From contig NC_091675.1 of the NCBI RefSeq assembly GCF_042453785.1, positions 1,500,501 through 1,564,500 of the forward strand: 64,000 nt of DNA, written 5' to 3'. The notes beneath the pieces are model-generated. The model searched no databases, was not told where the DNA came from, and was given only the letters and a program-made list of their open reading frames with translations. A program made the translations under genes and the position numbers. This document shows, piece after piece, positions 1 through 11,816 of the stretch (its first letter is position 1; each line of letters starts with the position of its first letter). Source of the stretch: Malus domestica (taxonomy: Eukaryota > Streptophyta > Magnoliopsida > Rosales > Rosaceae).

Positions 1-9
1 CACAAAAAA

Positions 10-2448
10 TCATTTGGGGACATGAGGAAGAGTGAGGCCTCTAGTCTGCATCTGCTTATACATCCATTGCCAGTTCTCGGGGGTGACTTCACCCCCGAGA
101 GATCGAATAACAGATCCGCCACTGCAAGATCCTACTTTGCAGCACTCCTCCAGAGATAATCCCTTCACCAGTCCATACAAAAACCCACTCGCAAACAAGT
201 CTCCTGCTCCTGTGGCGTCTACTGCATTGGCTTTCCCTATGGCTGGAACTCGCACAATCTGACATATCAAAACAAAAAATTCAGAAGATACATCGATGAT
301 CAAGATCAAGTAACACGGGGTTGAATCTTACTAAGGTTCCTACCTCTTTTCCGTGCTTTGCTATACATCCGTTGGAGCCTAACGTCACCACAGCCCAGCG
401 GCAGTGTTTTGCCAGAAACTCAAGTGCAACATCGGGATCAGCCTTCTGTTCACCCTCGGAACCTCTACAAGAGAATTTAACACCACATTACCAGTCTGGT
501 AGAAAAAGAAAGAAAAATCTACCGAAATGGAAGAAAAGAAGAGTCAACTTTATTTCATCAAAATTGGGGTTAACAGTTTTAACATGTTACAATTCCAACC
601 AAATGAAAGTCACCTTAGCAACTCTGTTGCTTCATCCTCATTGGCGAAGCAGAGGTCTATGTCCCCTGACTCCAGCAGCTGTAGAAGAGGCGATCTAAAG
701 TTGCGAACCATCTGAGTAATGTTTAAGACTATATAAGATAATCTATAGAGATCTGAAACTTGATATCAAAAGCCGAAATAAGAAAACAAAGATAAGAAAC
801 AGAACTATGTATTTTCACTTTGCTTGCAAATAAAAACTCAAGATTCTACACCAAAGCACTTGCAGCCTTATTAGTTTTCTTTAGTTACATGCAGAGAAAT
901 GCAGTGGGAGTTGGAAAGGGATTAGCCTTTCAGTTGAAAATTGTATGGGGGTTGCTACACTCTAATGAAATTTTTGTCACTCATTTGGAGGATGGGATTT
1001 GTCCAAATTTGCTGTCAAAGCAAGTTGATATCCTACTCATGACTTATTTATGGGGTGAGAGCGTTACGACACAAGATAATGCCGTCTCCAGAATAAAGAT
1101 CGTACCCAGTGCACAAGGCTCCCGCTTTACGCAGGGACCATAAATAAGTCATGAGTAGGATATCAACTTGCTTTGACAGCAAATTTGGACAAATCCCATC
1201 CTCCAAATGAAAGATTCTGAAGAAAAATTCTTGTACCTCAAAACTGGCCAAGTCTAAGGACACAAAAAGACCCTCTTGTTTCGCAATTGATATAGCTGCT
1301 TGAATCACTTCCAAATTGATGATACCATACCTCAACAACAGCCACTGAAAGAAAAGAGATATCAGCATTTACATCTACAAAACCCTTTCAACTATTTAAA
1401 TCATACCGTCTGCGTCTAAGTTTCACACATGGTACCGCCTAAAGCGCATTATGACACTACACTTTGTTGGAGAAAGTATAGAAGACACTTACCTTAGAGC
1501 CCTTAAAGTCTGCTCTCGTCAAGTCATCGGCCTGGATAACATAATTCTATTCTTTGTCAGCTCAATCGAAGAAGTTAGCAAAACACTGACAGCTCAAGCA
1601 CACAACACACACACATGCACACAGACACGCAGATACGTATGCATATGGGCATCTAAACAGAGGCATGCACCTGAGACTGAAGTTTCACAGCACTTGAGAG
1701 ACAAGGACGCATTGTCCGGTTGCCCAACGCATCCACCAAGCAAACACACTGCACCACACCAAATTACCAACAAAGCTTCAGCACTCAGCATCTACAAACT
1801 CAATCTGAAAACCCCCCAAAAAAAAGGAAATGAAGCTAAGTAATCACCTGAGCTGTGGGTCCCTTCTTCATCCTCAATCTAGAGAGGTTCACAGCATGAG
1901 AGCTCATGTTACTGACAAATAACTGGCCTTGCTCATCATCTCCACAGGCACCAATTATCCCACAGGAGACTCCGAAACCGGCACTCAGCCCTCTGATTGT
2001 ATTGGCCACACTGCCGCCGGCTATGGTTTTCATTGGCAAGGAATCATCAGGATATGAAATTACATGGGGTTTCACCTCACTCAATATATGCTCAAGCTCT
2101 TCAATTGCAACCTACACCAGAAAATATGTCCCAAAAGCTGAAGTCTTCAACATTCTGATTGAATTGAGCAACAATAACAAAATCCATGATTCCAAATTGC
2201 ATAAATCAATCAAAAGCACCAAAATTTACGAAACCCAAGTAGCAAAAAACAGGAAAAAGCAAGAAGAAGCTATGAAGTCAAAAGGGGTTTACAGGAATGG
2301 AGCCACCACGCTCGCCGGGGAGTTGATCGAGCAGGGACCAGTCGACGCGGGCAACATGGTCGACGAGGGCGGAAGCCTGTAGTCCCAGTACCAGAGGAGC
2401 CTCTCGCGCGGTGGAGTTGCCGGTGGCGGTCAAGGCTTCTGCACCCAT
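10..2448 (-). CDS. pfkB-family carbohydrate kinase (At1g19600-like), 8 exons
   Basis: Sugar or nucleoside kinase of the pfkB (ribokinase/adenosine kinase) fold, which moves the ATP gamma-phosphate to a sugar hydroxyl; the substrate cannot be read from sequence. Exons in transcript order: 2293-2448, 1848-2111, 1671-1748, 1493-1531, 1237-1344, 614-711, 344-464, 10-258. They sum to 1113 nt, giving 370 residues and a TGA at 10-12. The substrate-side motif GGSVANT lies near residues 84-90 and the ATP/anion-hole motif DATGAGD near 302-308, its last Asp being the expected catalytic base. No targeting peptide is obvious, so it is probably cytosolic. All junctions used are GT..AG and in phase. The very short 13-codon exon 4 and the SQ dipeptide just before it are the least certain parts. 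Intron 5 carries a perfect inverted repeat and a SINE fragment. The next gene upstream is gamma carbonic anhydrase, in the same order as I recall for Arabidopsis. Confidence 0.9.
981..1210. repeat. Perfect 73-bp inverted repeat in kinase intron 5
   Basis: Positions 981-1053 and 1138-1210 are reverse complements over all 73 bases by my reading. They are separated by 84 bases that include a piece of Au SINE (about 1098-1137). The whole structure lies between kinase exons 5 and 6, so the pre-mRNA could form a long hairpin. The absence of mismatches implies a recent origin or an assembly artefact. Confidence 0.9.
1098..1137 (-). mobile_element. Au SINE 3' fragment
   Basis: About 40 bases match the 3' end of the other Au SINE copies in this window (the 'cgtacccagtgcacaaggc' block, minus orientation). 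It is strongly 5'-truncated and directly abuts the right arm of the 73-bp inverted repeat. I see no clear target-site duplication. Confidence 0.75.
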
Positions 2449-2530
2449 TTTCCTGGCCCCTCTGGCTCTTTGGGAATTGGGACTCTGCTCCCTCTCACCG
2501 TCTGCACGCTTCGGCTTGTGGTGTGTCGTG

Positions 2531-2540
2531 TATTTATATA
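2531..2540 (-). promoter_or_regulatory. Probable TATA box of the pfkB kinase
   Basis: On the minus strand this reads TATATAAATA, about 85 nt before the kinase ATG at 2448. That is a usual spacing for a short plant 5' UTR. No other core element was recognised. Confidence 0.55.
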
Positions 2541-3843
2541 CACTGCAAAGAGAGCAGGAGGCGCAGTTGCAACTTGCAAGTTGCAGATCCTCATCAAATA
2601 ATTATGTTATAATCAACTTTATCACAAACAAAAAATATGAAGAAACAAACTGCACTTTCGATGATTAAAGGCGAAAATTAATTGGAGGAAAATAAATGGT
2701 AGGGCATGTAGAGGAGAGGTTTATAGGGTAGGGTTTGATTCTTTGAATGATTGGTGGGACTACTTTTTCTATGTTTTCCTGCTGAAAACACGGAGATTTC
2801 AGCTTTCTAAGATTCCGATTGGCCAATAATTGTTTTGGAAAAGATTCTATCGTGTTCATAAAATACTAAAAATTTTAAGATGCTAGGTTTTATATTTCAT
2901 TTTCTCCTTCTGCGCTGTAACAGTTGGATTTCACGTTTCCAAGTTTCTAAAAAGAAAATAGAAACGACTCTTTGCGTAAATCACATTTTTAATGTAGATA
3001 GTATCGTTTGTTCAAAAAAAGAATTTAAAAAAATATGCTCCTTAAATTTCTCTCAATTGTCACCGTGTCATGTTGACACCAAAGTTTATGCAAATATAAC
3101 GGCTCAAATCTCGCCCGTGCACCATTCATGCAAAAAACCATGTCATGTATTTTGTCGTAAAGCTTTCTTTTACTATGCCTGATTTAATGCATAGGCCAGT
3201 AGGCTGGGATTAGAGCTTCAGCTGCCCAGCACATGGAAAAAGTCTTTAACATATGGCCGCATACGGCGTCTCTCCCAATAAGCAGGGCGACAGATAGAAC
3301 GCAATGCAGGATCCCTGCCGGTGTATGTCAGGCCGCATCCGTGGTCCGATGGTCGGACTGTAGAATTTTCCCAGCACGGTTCGTGCTTGACGATGAAGAT
3401 CATCTAAGGTGCAAACTTGAATCCACCCCACATGGAAACATGGACGATCACCATCCCCATCGACCACAGAGCGTGATGCATACGATGTTTCCCGTCTTGT
3501 ATTTGAGTGCAATGACAAAACAAAATAGACAAGAGAGATGTGTCATGCTATACCTTGGTATGAATAGGCAGATGAATATACAAATCAACTACAAATGGAG
3601 AAATTAGGTACCTTTGGATACGAAAAAACCCTTCATCAAACATACAAACCGCCGAAGCAGAAAATGCAGTTTCTGAGAAGCCGAGAAAGAGGAGATCCGA
3701 TGGCCGGAAAAGATTCATACTTCTGCCTTAAAACAAGTCGGCTATTATTGGGAAAGGAAATGATACCTTTTCCATGTATTTGTACTTAACAAATTTCTTG
3801 GTGCCCCAAATCTCTCAAGATTTGAGTTAAACAACTAACGAAA
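2541..3843. other. Intergenic stretch with an unexplained GC-richer island
   Basis: Upstream flank of the kinase and downstream flank of gamma carbonic anhydrase. Most is AT-rich without recognisable content. The part from about 3225 to 3520 is clearly GC-richer and has overlapping open frames on both strands, but I recognise no protein family and no terminal repeats. Confidence 0.5.
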
Positions 3844-6800
3844 TCATTTTTGGTCCTTTGCTGCTTTATCTGGTAATACATTATCGGGAAGAATAAGTTC
3901 TGGGGGAATCTCACGAACGACACCTAGCATTGAGTCATACTCCTCATCCTTGTGGGCAAACTTCTTGCGGAGGGCCTTCTCAAACTCAATCTCATCAAAC
4001 GACTTCACATTCTCAGCTGCATGGACTTGTGCAAGGTTGGTGTAATTGGTGGCTGACTGGGTGATGAAGGCTATTTCTTCATCTGTGAGCTTTCTCAGAA
4101 ATTTTGCTGGGTTTCCTGCCCATACCTGTAACACAAATGTATTTTACTGCTTACTCTAAAATGAAACAAAGTTTTCAACCACAGTTGACGGTTCATGGAC
4201 TGCAGAAATGAAAGATTCACTTAGCTGGTCTAGATAAAGCTGAATCCGAAACCATAACATGCAATTCCAAGCACAATCATAATTCATAGAATTCACATTA
4301 ATATAGTTCTCTGACTTCCAGAAAGATCAAGAAGATAGAGATATAAGAAATATTTGGAATAACTGTTTTTTTTAATTATGTATTTCGTTGAATCTTGGGA
4401 GCAGCCTCTCCATAAATGGGGGTAAGGCTAGCCGACATTCACCTCTCCCAGACCCTGCGTAAAGCGGGAGCCTTGTGCACTGGGTACGACCTTTTATGTA
4501 TTTCGTTGAATACAACGTCGAATATGTTTTAGGTCAGTGATCTGGATTCTGAATCAATAGATTCAAATTCTCAGCTACTTTTTGCATGCTTGTTAAGACT
4601 TCCAATATCCTTTGCAAATACAAGGATAAAGAGGGTCAGCATGTGGGCTTTTAGACATACCTCTCCACTGGGGATTTTTGTATTCTGTCTCACCAGGGAT
4701 CCAGCAGCTACCATGGCATGTTTCTCAACGACGACGCCATCCAAAAGTGTGGCTCCCATGCCAACAAAGGCCTCATCCTCAACAGTACAGCCATGTATAA
4801 CAGCACTGTGACCTGCTCAAAGCAAATTTTTGTTGCGTAATTTGTGGGATATTAATCTGAACTACTATCAGACCGACTCCAAGTTCCAATTAAACACATC
4901 TTTGACATCACATTTACTCACCTACAGTAACATTATCTCCAATAATGGTTGGTAACACCTTCCCACTTAAATTTGACTTCGCCACATGAACAAGGGAGTT
5001 GTCCTGTATGTTAGTTCCATATCCAACAACGATGTTGTTCACATCACCTAGCACAAATACAGTTTTACAAATTATCACCAAAATCCATGATTCCATAAAC
5101 AAATACAGCTCATATTCACCTATATTGACAATAAACCAGATTTTCAACAGATAACTAATCTACTACAAGTACTCAGGCACTACTCTTATCAAGCTAAGCT
5201 CCATATACAGTGAGAAACATGACACAATGGAAAAGAAAATATGATAAGTGATAACTATTCCTAGTTTTATCTCGCAACTTCTGTGAAGATCATTTGATAT
5301 TAAAAGAAATCCATGGTTTTTGCAAAGTGCATCAGTAACAATAAAAACGAATCTGGATATATCATGGATTTTAAAATGCCTCTCGCAAAACATTTTTTTA
5401 TTCAAAAACTCTTAAAACAACTTTTTTTTTATCATTAAGGGCACCTCTTTTATTATTCAAGACATTTTTTTATTCAAAACCCTCATAGAGTGTGACTCTC
5501 TTTTTTTATGGTCCTTGTAATATAACAAATGTCCTTAATAATAAAAAAAGTTGTCCAAGTGTTTTTCGATAAAAAAAAAGTTTGAGGGACTTTATATTAG
5601 TTCTCCCTAAATCTAACAACAGATGAAGAATAAAGAGGTTCTAGATATGGAAAACATCAAGAACAAATCATCAGTTCATTAACCAACAAAAATGATAAAA
5701 AAAAAAAAGGTCGTACCCAGTGCACAAGGCTCCCGCTTTAATCAGGGTCTGGGAGAGGTGAATGTCGGCTAGCCTTACCCCCATTTATGGAGAGGCTGCT
5801 CCCAAGTCTCGAACCCGAGACCTACCGCTCATGGGCGAAGGCACTTGCCATCGCACCAAGTGCGACCTCTTAACAAAAATGATAAAAGAAAAAAAAATTA
5901 AAATAAAGCATCATAAAATGAGCGTCCTTTCTTCCAAAAGGCCCCATTGTACTTAGAAAATCATTCATACATCCGTATATTATTGTGTCTCAAAAGAAGT
6001 TCTTACCTCTTAAAACACATCCATACCATATGGAAGACCCTCTTCCCACTTGAACATCGCCAATGATGGAGGCACTTGGCGCCACAAACACATCCTTGTC
6101 AACCACAGGAGCTTTATTGAATACGTTCATCAGAGTTCTATGCTGAGACACTACAGAAAAGAACATAATCATCATCCTCATGCACAGAAAATGAAAGCAA
6201 AACCCAAAAACCGTGAATCGCCCATGTACTCAAACTAAGAATGTGCTATGCTGATTGCTGAACAATGTATTAGCTTTTCAAAATTAGGTGAACCAAACTA
6301 CCAATGGGTGGACATATATTTATTTTTCCATTCTTGTTTTCTTCATTTCCTCCCCCTCCTCAATCGTAAAATTTTGAGCTTATGGCTCGACTGACTACAA
6401 ACACGCCGAAAGGCCACCAATTTACCACCTTTACGAAGACCCAATTGCTTCCAATACTCAGAAATGCTCCAAAAATCTTCATTTCACGTAAATGATAAAT
6501 ATTAACGATTTCCAGGAACGCCCATATAACAAATTTATCAAATTAATGTTGGGTTGATAATAATCTAATAGTAGAACACACTATCTAATTCTACAATTAC
6601 CCATCAAATCAAATGAAAAGCAAAGCCCTAGACTTCATGCTAATTCAACAGCTGCGATGTCGAAATCAATAGGAAATGCGAACCAAACAGCCCCTAAATT
6701 ACCAAAATCATACAAAATAAATCAAATTCGAAATTAAGAGCTTGAGCTGAAAAGATGGGATCTAGGGTTCGAGAGAAAGGGCTTAGGCTTACGCTGCTCT

Positions 6801-6907
6801 TTGAAGTAGTAGCTGCCCTGGAGGCTGCTGCCGAGGCGATCAATGGCCTGGCCCGTCTCCCGAATCCAGAATCCGACAGTGTATATTGCTCGTCCTAAAG
6901 TCCCCAT
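3844..6907 (-). CDS. GAMMACA1: Gamma carbonic anhydrase, mitochondrial complex I subunit
   Basis: Subunit of the gamma-carbonic-anhydrase domain on the matrix arm of plant mitochondrial complex I; needed for complex I assembly and proposed to handle CO2/bicarbonate. Exons: 6793-6907, 6007-6150, 4922-5047, 4661-4812, 3844-4125. Together 819 nt encode 272 residues. The N-terminus (MGTLGRAIYTVG...) is typical of gammaCA1/2. A left-handed beta-helix of hexapeptide repeats runs from about residue 55 to 200. The three zinc-ligand histidines fall at 107 (SLVHVAK), 130 (VGHSA) and 135 (VIHGC), so this is the metal-binding type rather than a gammaCA-like subunit. Two of its introns hold Au SINEs, a truncated one between exons 4 and 5 and a full-length one between exons 2 and 3, neither touching splice sites. 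It is divergent from RER1 across about 1.2 kb. The number 1 rather than 2 is chosen from remembered synteny only. Confidence 0.95.
4394..4494 (+). mobile_element. 5'-truncated Au SINE with target-site duplication
   Basis: Plus-strand 3' part of an Au SINE, from 'cttgggagcagcctctcc' to 'gggtacgacctttt', in the last intron of gamma carbonic anhydrase. The 17-bp direct repeat tatgtatttcgttgaat flanks it at 4377-4393 and 4495-4511. The perfect duplication suggests fairly recent insertion. Confidence 0.92.
5701..5871 (-). mobile_element. Full-length Au SINE with target-site duplication
   Basis: Complete tRNA-derived Au SINE on the minus strand: a 5' end around 'gaggtcgcacttggtgcg', a B-box-like 'gggttcgagac', and a 3' end 'gggtacgacc' followed by a T-run. 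The 16-bp repeat aacaaaaatgataaaa occurs at 5685-5700 and again at 5872-5887. It sits in the second intron of gamma carbonic anhydrase, in the gene's own orientation. Confidence 0.93.
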
Positions 6908-8124
6908 CTTTTTCTCACTTTCTCCGCCGGCTACCACCAGCTCCTCCGCTCACTGCCACCCTCTCCGACTCTCTGACGTGATTTGAAGCAGGCCGGAGAA
7001 AAACGAAGGTAATGGCCCAAATGACCGGGTAGGGTAGAATATCTCATATTCCAAAGCCATGGGAGGGTATAACAGAATTTTCCCTTCCCGGCAACTGAAG
7101 TTACCAAAACATCCCCGGTTTCTATTTAATTGGAGCCAACAAACTTGATTAACTATAATTCAAATGTTTAGATTGACTTGTGTCCTAATTTAAGGTGGGC
7201 TAAAGAAATTTCTTTAGTAATGAAAATTATGTATACTCATTGTCAATAGCATTCGAGTCTCATTAATCCGATCGGAAAGACATATATCCCAATAAAAGAG
7301 ATGTACTAGAGGGAAATTCAAATTCATATTCATAAGGACAGATGAAGAAATAGTCCATTTGAAATGTGATGGGATACCTCTTGCTTCATAATAAAAAGGA
7401 TCAATCATGATTTTTTTTCTAATAGATGATATTAATTATATTAAAGAGAGATTCTACCTCATAAAATATTAGTAATAATGTAATTTAAATTCGCGTTTGA
7501 TGATAATTGAACATAAGATAATAATAATCATGTTGAAAGGCTTTAATTAACCGCTAAGCCGAAAGGCCATTTAAAGGACGCGGTTAATTTGCCAAACACG
7601 AAGCTGTGCGTTTCGATGCCTTTAATCGCGCGCACGCAATTGAGGTCTAGCGTGCGACGTTCTTCCTCATTTCGATTTTCCTGGAAAAAGGAAACAGATA
7701 AGAAACGAACAATCGCACCGACATTAACTAGTAAATAAGCTTACGAAATTCACACAGATCCGCTTAGAAATTTGGATTACAGTTAGATTCTCTCAGCGGA
7801 TCCAAAACACACTTCAATTTTCTTCAAGGTAAAGATTTGTTCCTATTTTTCTATTTTTCCTGAACTAAATTATTGGGTTTTTTTATTATATAGTATTAAA
7901 AAAATTCCTTTTTTTTTTAAAAATTTATTTTCCTTAGAAAGATGTTTGATTCCAAACTGGGTTTGTGAAACTATTAGGTTTTGATTCCCCAGAAATGTGA
8001 ATTGTTAGGACCGAATTAATAGTTCTCTAGAGGTGAATCGGCTGATTAATTTTCTCGGGAACCAAACAGAATCTAATCTTTTGATTTGGGCTATTGCTTT
8101 TGATGGATGTTCAGGAAAATATTG
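6908..8124. promoter_or_regulatory. Shared upstream region of gamma-CA and RER1
   Basis: Divergent 1.2-kb promoter region. A likely 5' UTR exon of RER1 ends near 7828 (ttcttcaag|gtaaag) and an acceptor lies at about 8112 (gttcag), which would make an intron just before the RER1 start codon. A GC-rich patch with 'cgcgcgcacgcaat' is at about 7628-7641. No transposon was recognised. Confidence 0.45.
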
Positions 8125-9387
8125 ATGGAAGGAGTTGAGGGCGGCGATGCTGGGTCGGCAGTGGCGCCGTTGGCGAAGTGGAGAGACGAATTTTCAAGGA
8201 CATTTCAGTACTACTTGGACCGGTCGACCCCGAACCCGGTTCACAGGTGGCTGGGGACTCTTGCTGTGGCGGTGGTTTACGTGCTCCGAGTTTACTATAT
8301 TCAAGGGTTCTACATTGTGTCATACGGCCTGGGAATCTATATCTTGAATCTGTTGATTGGTTTTCTGTCACCAAAGGTTGATCCAGAGCTCGAAGCGGAC
8401 GGGGCTTCCCTGCCAACCCGAGGTTCCGATGAGTTTAAGCCGTTCATTCGCCGCCTTCCCGAGTTCAAATTCTGGTAATTGAACAACTTCCTTAGTGGAA
8501 TTGTGAGAGTTGCATTGTATATGTACTTGCTATGGGTTTTTGGGTGTGCTCTAAAGTAGGTGTTGTGGCTGATTTAAATGTTTGAGTAGCACTTATATGA
8601 CTGCTACATTAGATCATACCAAAAAACCCCGGGCTTAGGAAGGCGGGGTTCTGGCTATTTGTATGTATGCTTTAAAATTTGTACACTTGTATGGATGGTA
8701 GAAGTGTGAACTTAATAAGAAGCTTGATAACTCAACAGGATCTTTTAGCATTAACATGGTTCCGCTGATGGCACCTCATCGACAATAGGAGTGAAAAATA
8801 TATGGAGGATAGTGGGGTTCTTATGAAGCAGCTCTTGATAGCACTGAATGGAAGTTAGGATTGTGTGAATGACTTCAGCAGTCGAGATTCTTCTTTCTCG
8901 ATTTGAAAATAGTCATTGACAACATGTTGTTTACCGTAACATATACGTAATTGCAATTAATGCGTGCTTGTATGTGTTCAGTAGGTTTTTATGACTGCTA
9001 ACTGAGACTCAGTAATTTATGCTCTTGTTTGTGTGGTTTTAGGTATTCCATTACAAAGGCTTTCTGTATCGCCTTTCTGATGACCTTCTTCTCCGCGTTT
9101 GACGTCCCTGTTTTCTGGCCCATTCTCCTCTGTTATTGGATCGTTCTTTTTGCTCTTACAATGAAGCGCCAGATAATGCACATGATTAAGTACAAATATG
9201 TACCATTCAGCATCGGAAAACAGGTGAGAGGTCTAGATTGTTGTTCAGCCACCATTTACCTTTTTTCCCTAAAGCAGGACCAATTGTTTATGTTGGGAGT
9301 TTCCTTAAGGTCAACATTTTGATTTGTTCCCCTTGATTATTACAGAGGTATACAGGGCAGAGACGTGCTGCAGCGAACTCAGACTGA
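8125..9387 (+). CDS. RER1: RER1 protein, Golgi-to-ER retrieval receptor
   Basis: RER1 is a multispanning Golgi membrane protein that returns escaped ER membrane proteins through COPI vesicles. CDS exons 8125-8474, 9043-9223 and 9346-9387 sum to 573 nt, 190 residues, the usual family length. The cytosolic start with QYYLD and NPVHRW is followed by hydrophobic segments around 45-90 and 125-165. The family block [19 protein letters not shown] is split by the first intron within its final Trp codon, and MIKYKY follows near residue 165. I chose the ATG at 8125 ([10 protein letters not shown]) over an in-frame ATG at 8107, because 8107 lies before a probable 5' UTR intron acceptor. All junctions are GT..AG. 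Confidence in identity is high; assignment to the A, B or C paralogue is not possible by eye. Confidence 0.95.
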
Positions 9388-10062
9388 AGCTTTGGTCGAA
9401 TCAGTGAACGAAAGAAGTGCAGTGTTCGAATGTTTTTAGTTTTTCTGAACACTTTATCATGTTAATACTTGCAAAGTTCATAGATATGTTTGAATTTTGC
9501 TCACTATTAGGATAATTTGCTTACTATTAGTACTTAATGAGCCGTGAAAACTTGCATAAATTGATAATTCTCACTTGTCACTAACCTGTTCGATATTTAC
9601 CTGTACTTTCGTTCTTCTTCCGCTTTACTTGCTGCTGAATTACTGAATGCCAAGTTTCGGGTATATATTATTGTCGTGGTATTAATTAAATCGAGTTATT
9701 AAGCAAGCGGGGTTATGATTAGCAGGTGTATTTGGGGATGCCAGGTAGATGTCCAAATCATGCACCTAATTGGTATAACAACCCTCCACCAACTGAACAA
9801 CAAAATCACGAAGTGTAGTTGTTAATAATTTGACAAACAATTCATGTCTAATTAAGTTAGTTTTTTATAATCACATAATTATTTATGCAACGGCCAGCTA
9901 ATAGTGTTCAAGGTCTCTTCTCCATCCTCTTTCTTATTTCTTCTCTCTTGTCTCTCTTTTTGTATTCCATTTCTTCTCTTAAAACCCTGGAGTCGAAGCA
10001 TAATATTCTGTCTCGCTAATTAGACCGGCTTTTCTCTCTGTTCCACCCCCGACGGGCAACAA
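9388..10062 (+). other. RER1 3' flank and promoter of the next gene
   Basis: AT-rich, no repeats recognised. The pyrimidine-rich stretch at about 9910-9965 looks like a leader of the following gene. Confidence 0.4.
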
Positions 10063-10509
10063 ATGAGCGGGAGAATCTATGTTGTGATATTCTTCTTCTG
10101 GGCTGCTCTTACTGTCATCACCCCGACGCTTGTTTTTCTTTCCGAGACTACCAAACCCTACTTGGACTCGAATGGTAAGAGAACTGAGATTGTGAACATT
10201 TTATTGTACTCTCGGATTTCTTCGTGCTTTGAAATTGTTGTAATCTATTTTGCTTCGTGTTTGGCAGGTGAGAAAGTTGAAGGAACCAAAGGTAGAAGAC
10301 TGATTGGAATCATAGGATATGAAGCACAGCGTCGACCAAGAGTTCTGCCGACTACAGAAGCCCCTGCAGCATCACCATCACCGTCACCAGCACAAGCTCC
10401 AGTTTCGGAACTAAAACCGGGTTTGGAGCGTGGAGAAACCAGTCTTGGAAAGGTCTTTTTAGAGTCATTGAGATTTCTGATCAACAATACTAAGTTCAAG
10501 TTAAATTAA
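10063..10509 (+). CDS. Small single-pass membrane protein with Pro/Ser/Ala-rich tail
   Basis: No named family recognised. Two exons, 10063-10174 and 10268-10509 (354 nt, 117 residues). The intron is GT..AG and joins AAT-G to GT-GAG in phase. Reading straight through is also open (148 residues), but the spliced form is more likely because the 93-base insert is AT-rich and has good splice signals. Residues 5-28 form one hydrophobic helix (VVIFFFWAALTVITPTLVF), which could be a signal anchor. A basic stretch and then a low-complexity segment of alternating Ala/Ser/Pro around residues 68-85 follow. The C-terminus is basic and unstructured-looking. It is co-oriented with RER1 about 680 bp upstream. 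The membrane topology and any cell-wall link are inference. Confidence 0.7.
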   Translation: MSGRIYVVIFFFWAALTVITPTLVFLSETTKPYLDSNGKRTEIVNILLYSRISSCFEIVVIYFASCLAGEKVEGTKGRRLIGIIGYEAQRRPRVLPTTEAPAASPSPSPAQAPVSELKPGLERGETSLGKVFLESLRFLINNTKFKLN

Positions 10510-11816
10510 GTCGGAGTCAGAGTCGGATTCTTATAGCAATTTAGGTTAGATTGTTCTTCATGCATGAAAGCTACTTCGGGGACAAAGCTCGCGCTTTTCG
10601 GTATGAGCCTCTCCGATCACCTTCGGAAGAAAAATTTAAGTGTGACATGTTAATACAAGGAAGAGAACTGCACTGGTTTCCTGTAAAATGTATGTTTGTT
10701 TCGTTTTCCGGAAAAAATGTATGTTAATACATGATTTTCACTGATGTTAGTTGTACCAAAAAGAAAGGAAACGCATAAGCTGAGGAAACATTATCTGTCA
10801 GCAAAGATATTGAATGATGGATGGTTTCTTGTCATCATATAAAGTTAAGAGACTTCGTGACACGGGGGTTGTCTCCTAAGCAAGCAAGACAAAGTTCAAC
10901 TAATTGCGTTGGTTTCATAATTTGCTGCAATTTGAGGGACCAATTGTAAAATTGGCTTGTAATGTAAGGATCGATAGTGCAATCATAGAAATACGACCAC
11001 CACTAGTTCTGCTCTTGTGATGATGGTTGCTTGCTCTGTGCAAGTGCTTCCTTTCGTGTGTCAAAGTCATGCGTTTTCTGTTCGTCTTCAACTTATGTTG
11101 TGCGTTTGGCCACCAAACATCATTTTCGTAACGATTATAAAGGTATAAGGGGAGGAGAGATGTTCGCTACACTGCTTGATTAGGACAGTTCTCGCACCGA
11201 GTGAGACTAGTGTGGGATCATATGAGATAAAATATTTAGGATCTCGTGTTCTTGTGATAGATGCTCCATGAACGGTGTTAATACATGGATTCTATGTTCA
11301 AAATATTTTGTAACTTAGTGACGTGTGTTTAGCTCCAAAGCATTTCATAATAGTTGCAAATTAAAAATGAGAGAAACTTCGCTAGGTCTGCTTGATTAGG
11401 TTATTGAGTGAGATCAATGTGGGGGTCATATGAGAAGATTTTGTAACTTATGAGACACACAATGCACATATGGGGGTTGTATGTTCTATATTCAAAAGAT
11501 TATGTTACTTGTGAGTTCATGACGATTAACCTAGAGATAAATTGTAAATACAGCCAAGAGTATATCATCTTATTTTTATATTTCGTATCACCATGACGTG
11601 ATATACACTAGGCAATTCTCAAAGTGTTTTGACATCTCTAAAAATCAAAACCAACCACAAATGTGCAGGAAAAACATGGAAATTACAATAAAACTCTGTA
11701 AATTTTGTTCTCGTCGCACACACTCTTCCGCTCAAACAACATTAACGACATTTAAAGTTATTTTTTCTGAGATATTTAGCACACATATTAGCAGAAGTCC
11801 TGTGATCTTAATCTCT
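10510..11816. repeat. Intergenic DNA with a local duplication
   Basis: Two related segments, about 11175-11335 and 11375-11520, share words such as 'gtgagatcaatgtggg'-like and 'catatgagaa'-like blocks, suggesting an old local duplication. Otherwise nothing recognised. Convergent 3' flanks of the small membrane protein and the reductase. Confidence 0.4.

Noticed and set aside
1493-1850. Kinase appeared to lack the CVCLVDASGNRTMRP exon, suggesting a pseudogene
   Set aside because: The exon was found at 1671-1748 with good splice sites, followed by a 13-codon exon at 1493-1531; the frame is intact.
8107-8124. RER1 start at the upstream in-frame ATG (MFRKIL)
   Set aside because: It lies upstream of a likely 5' UTR intron acceptor, and family members begin near MEGxxGG.
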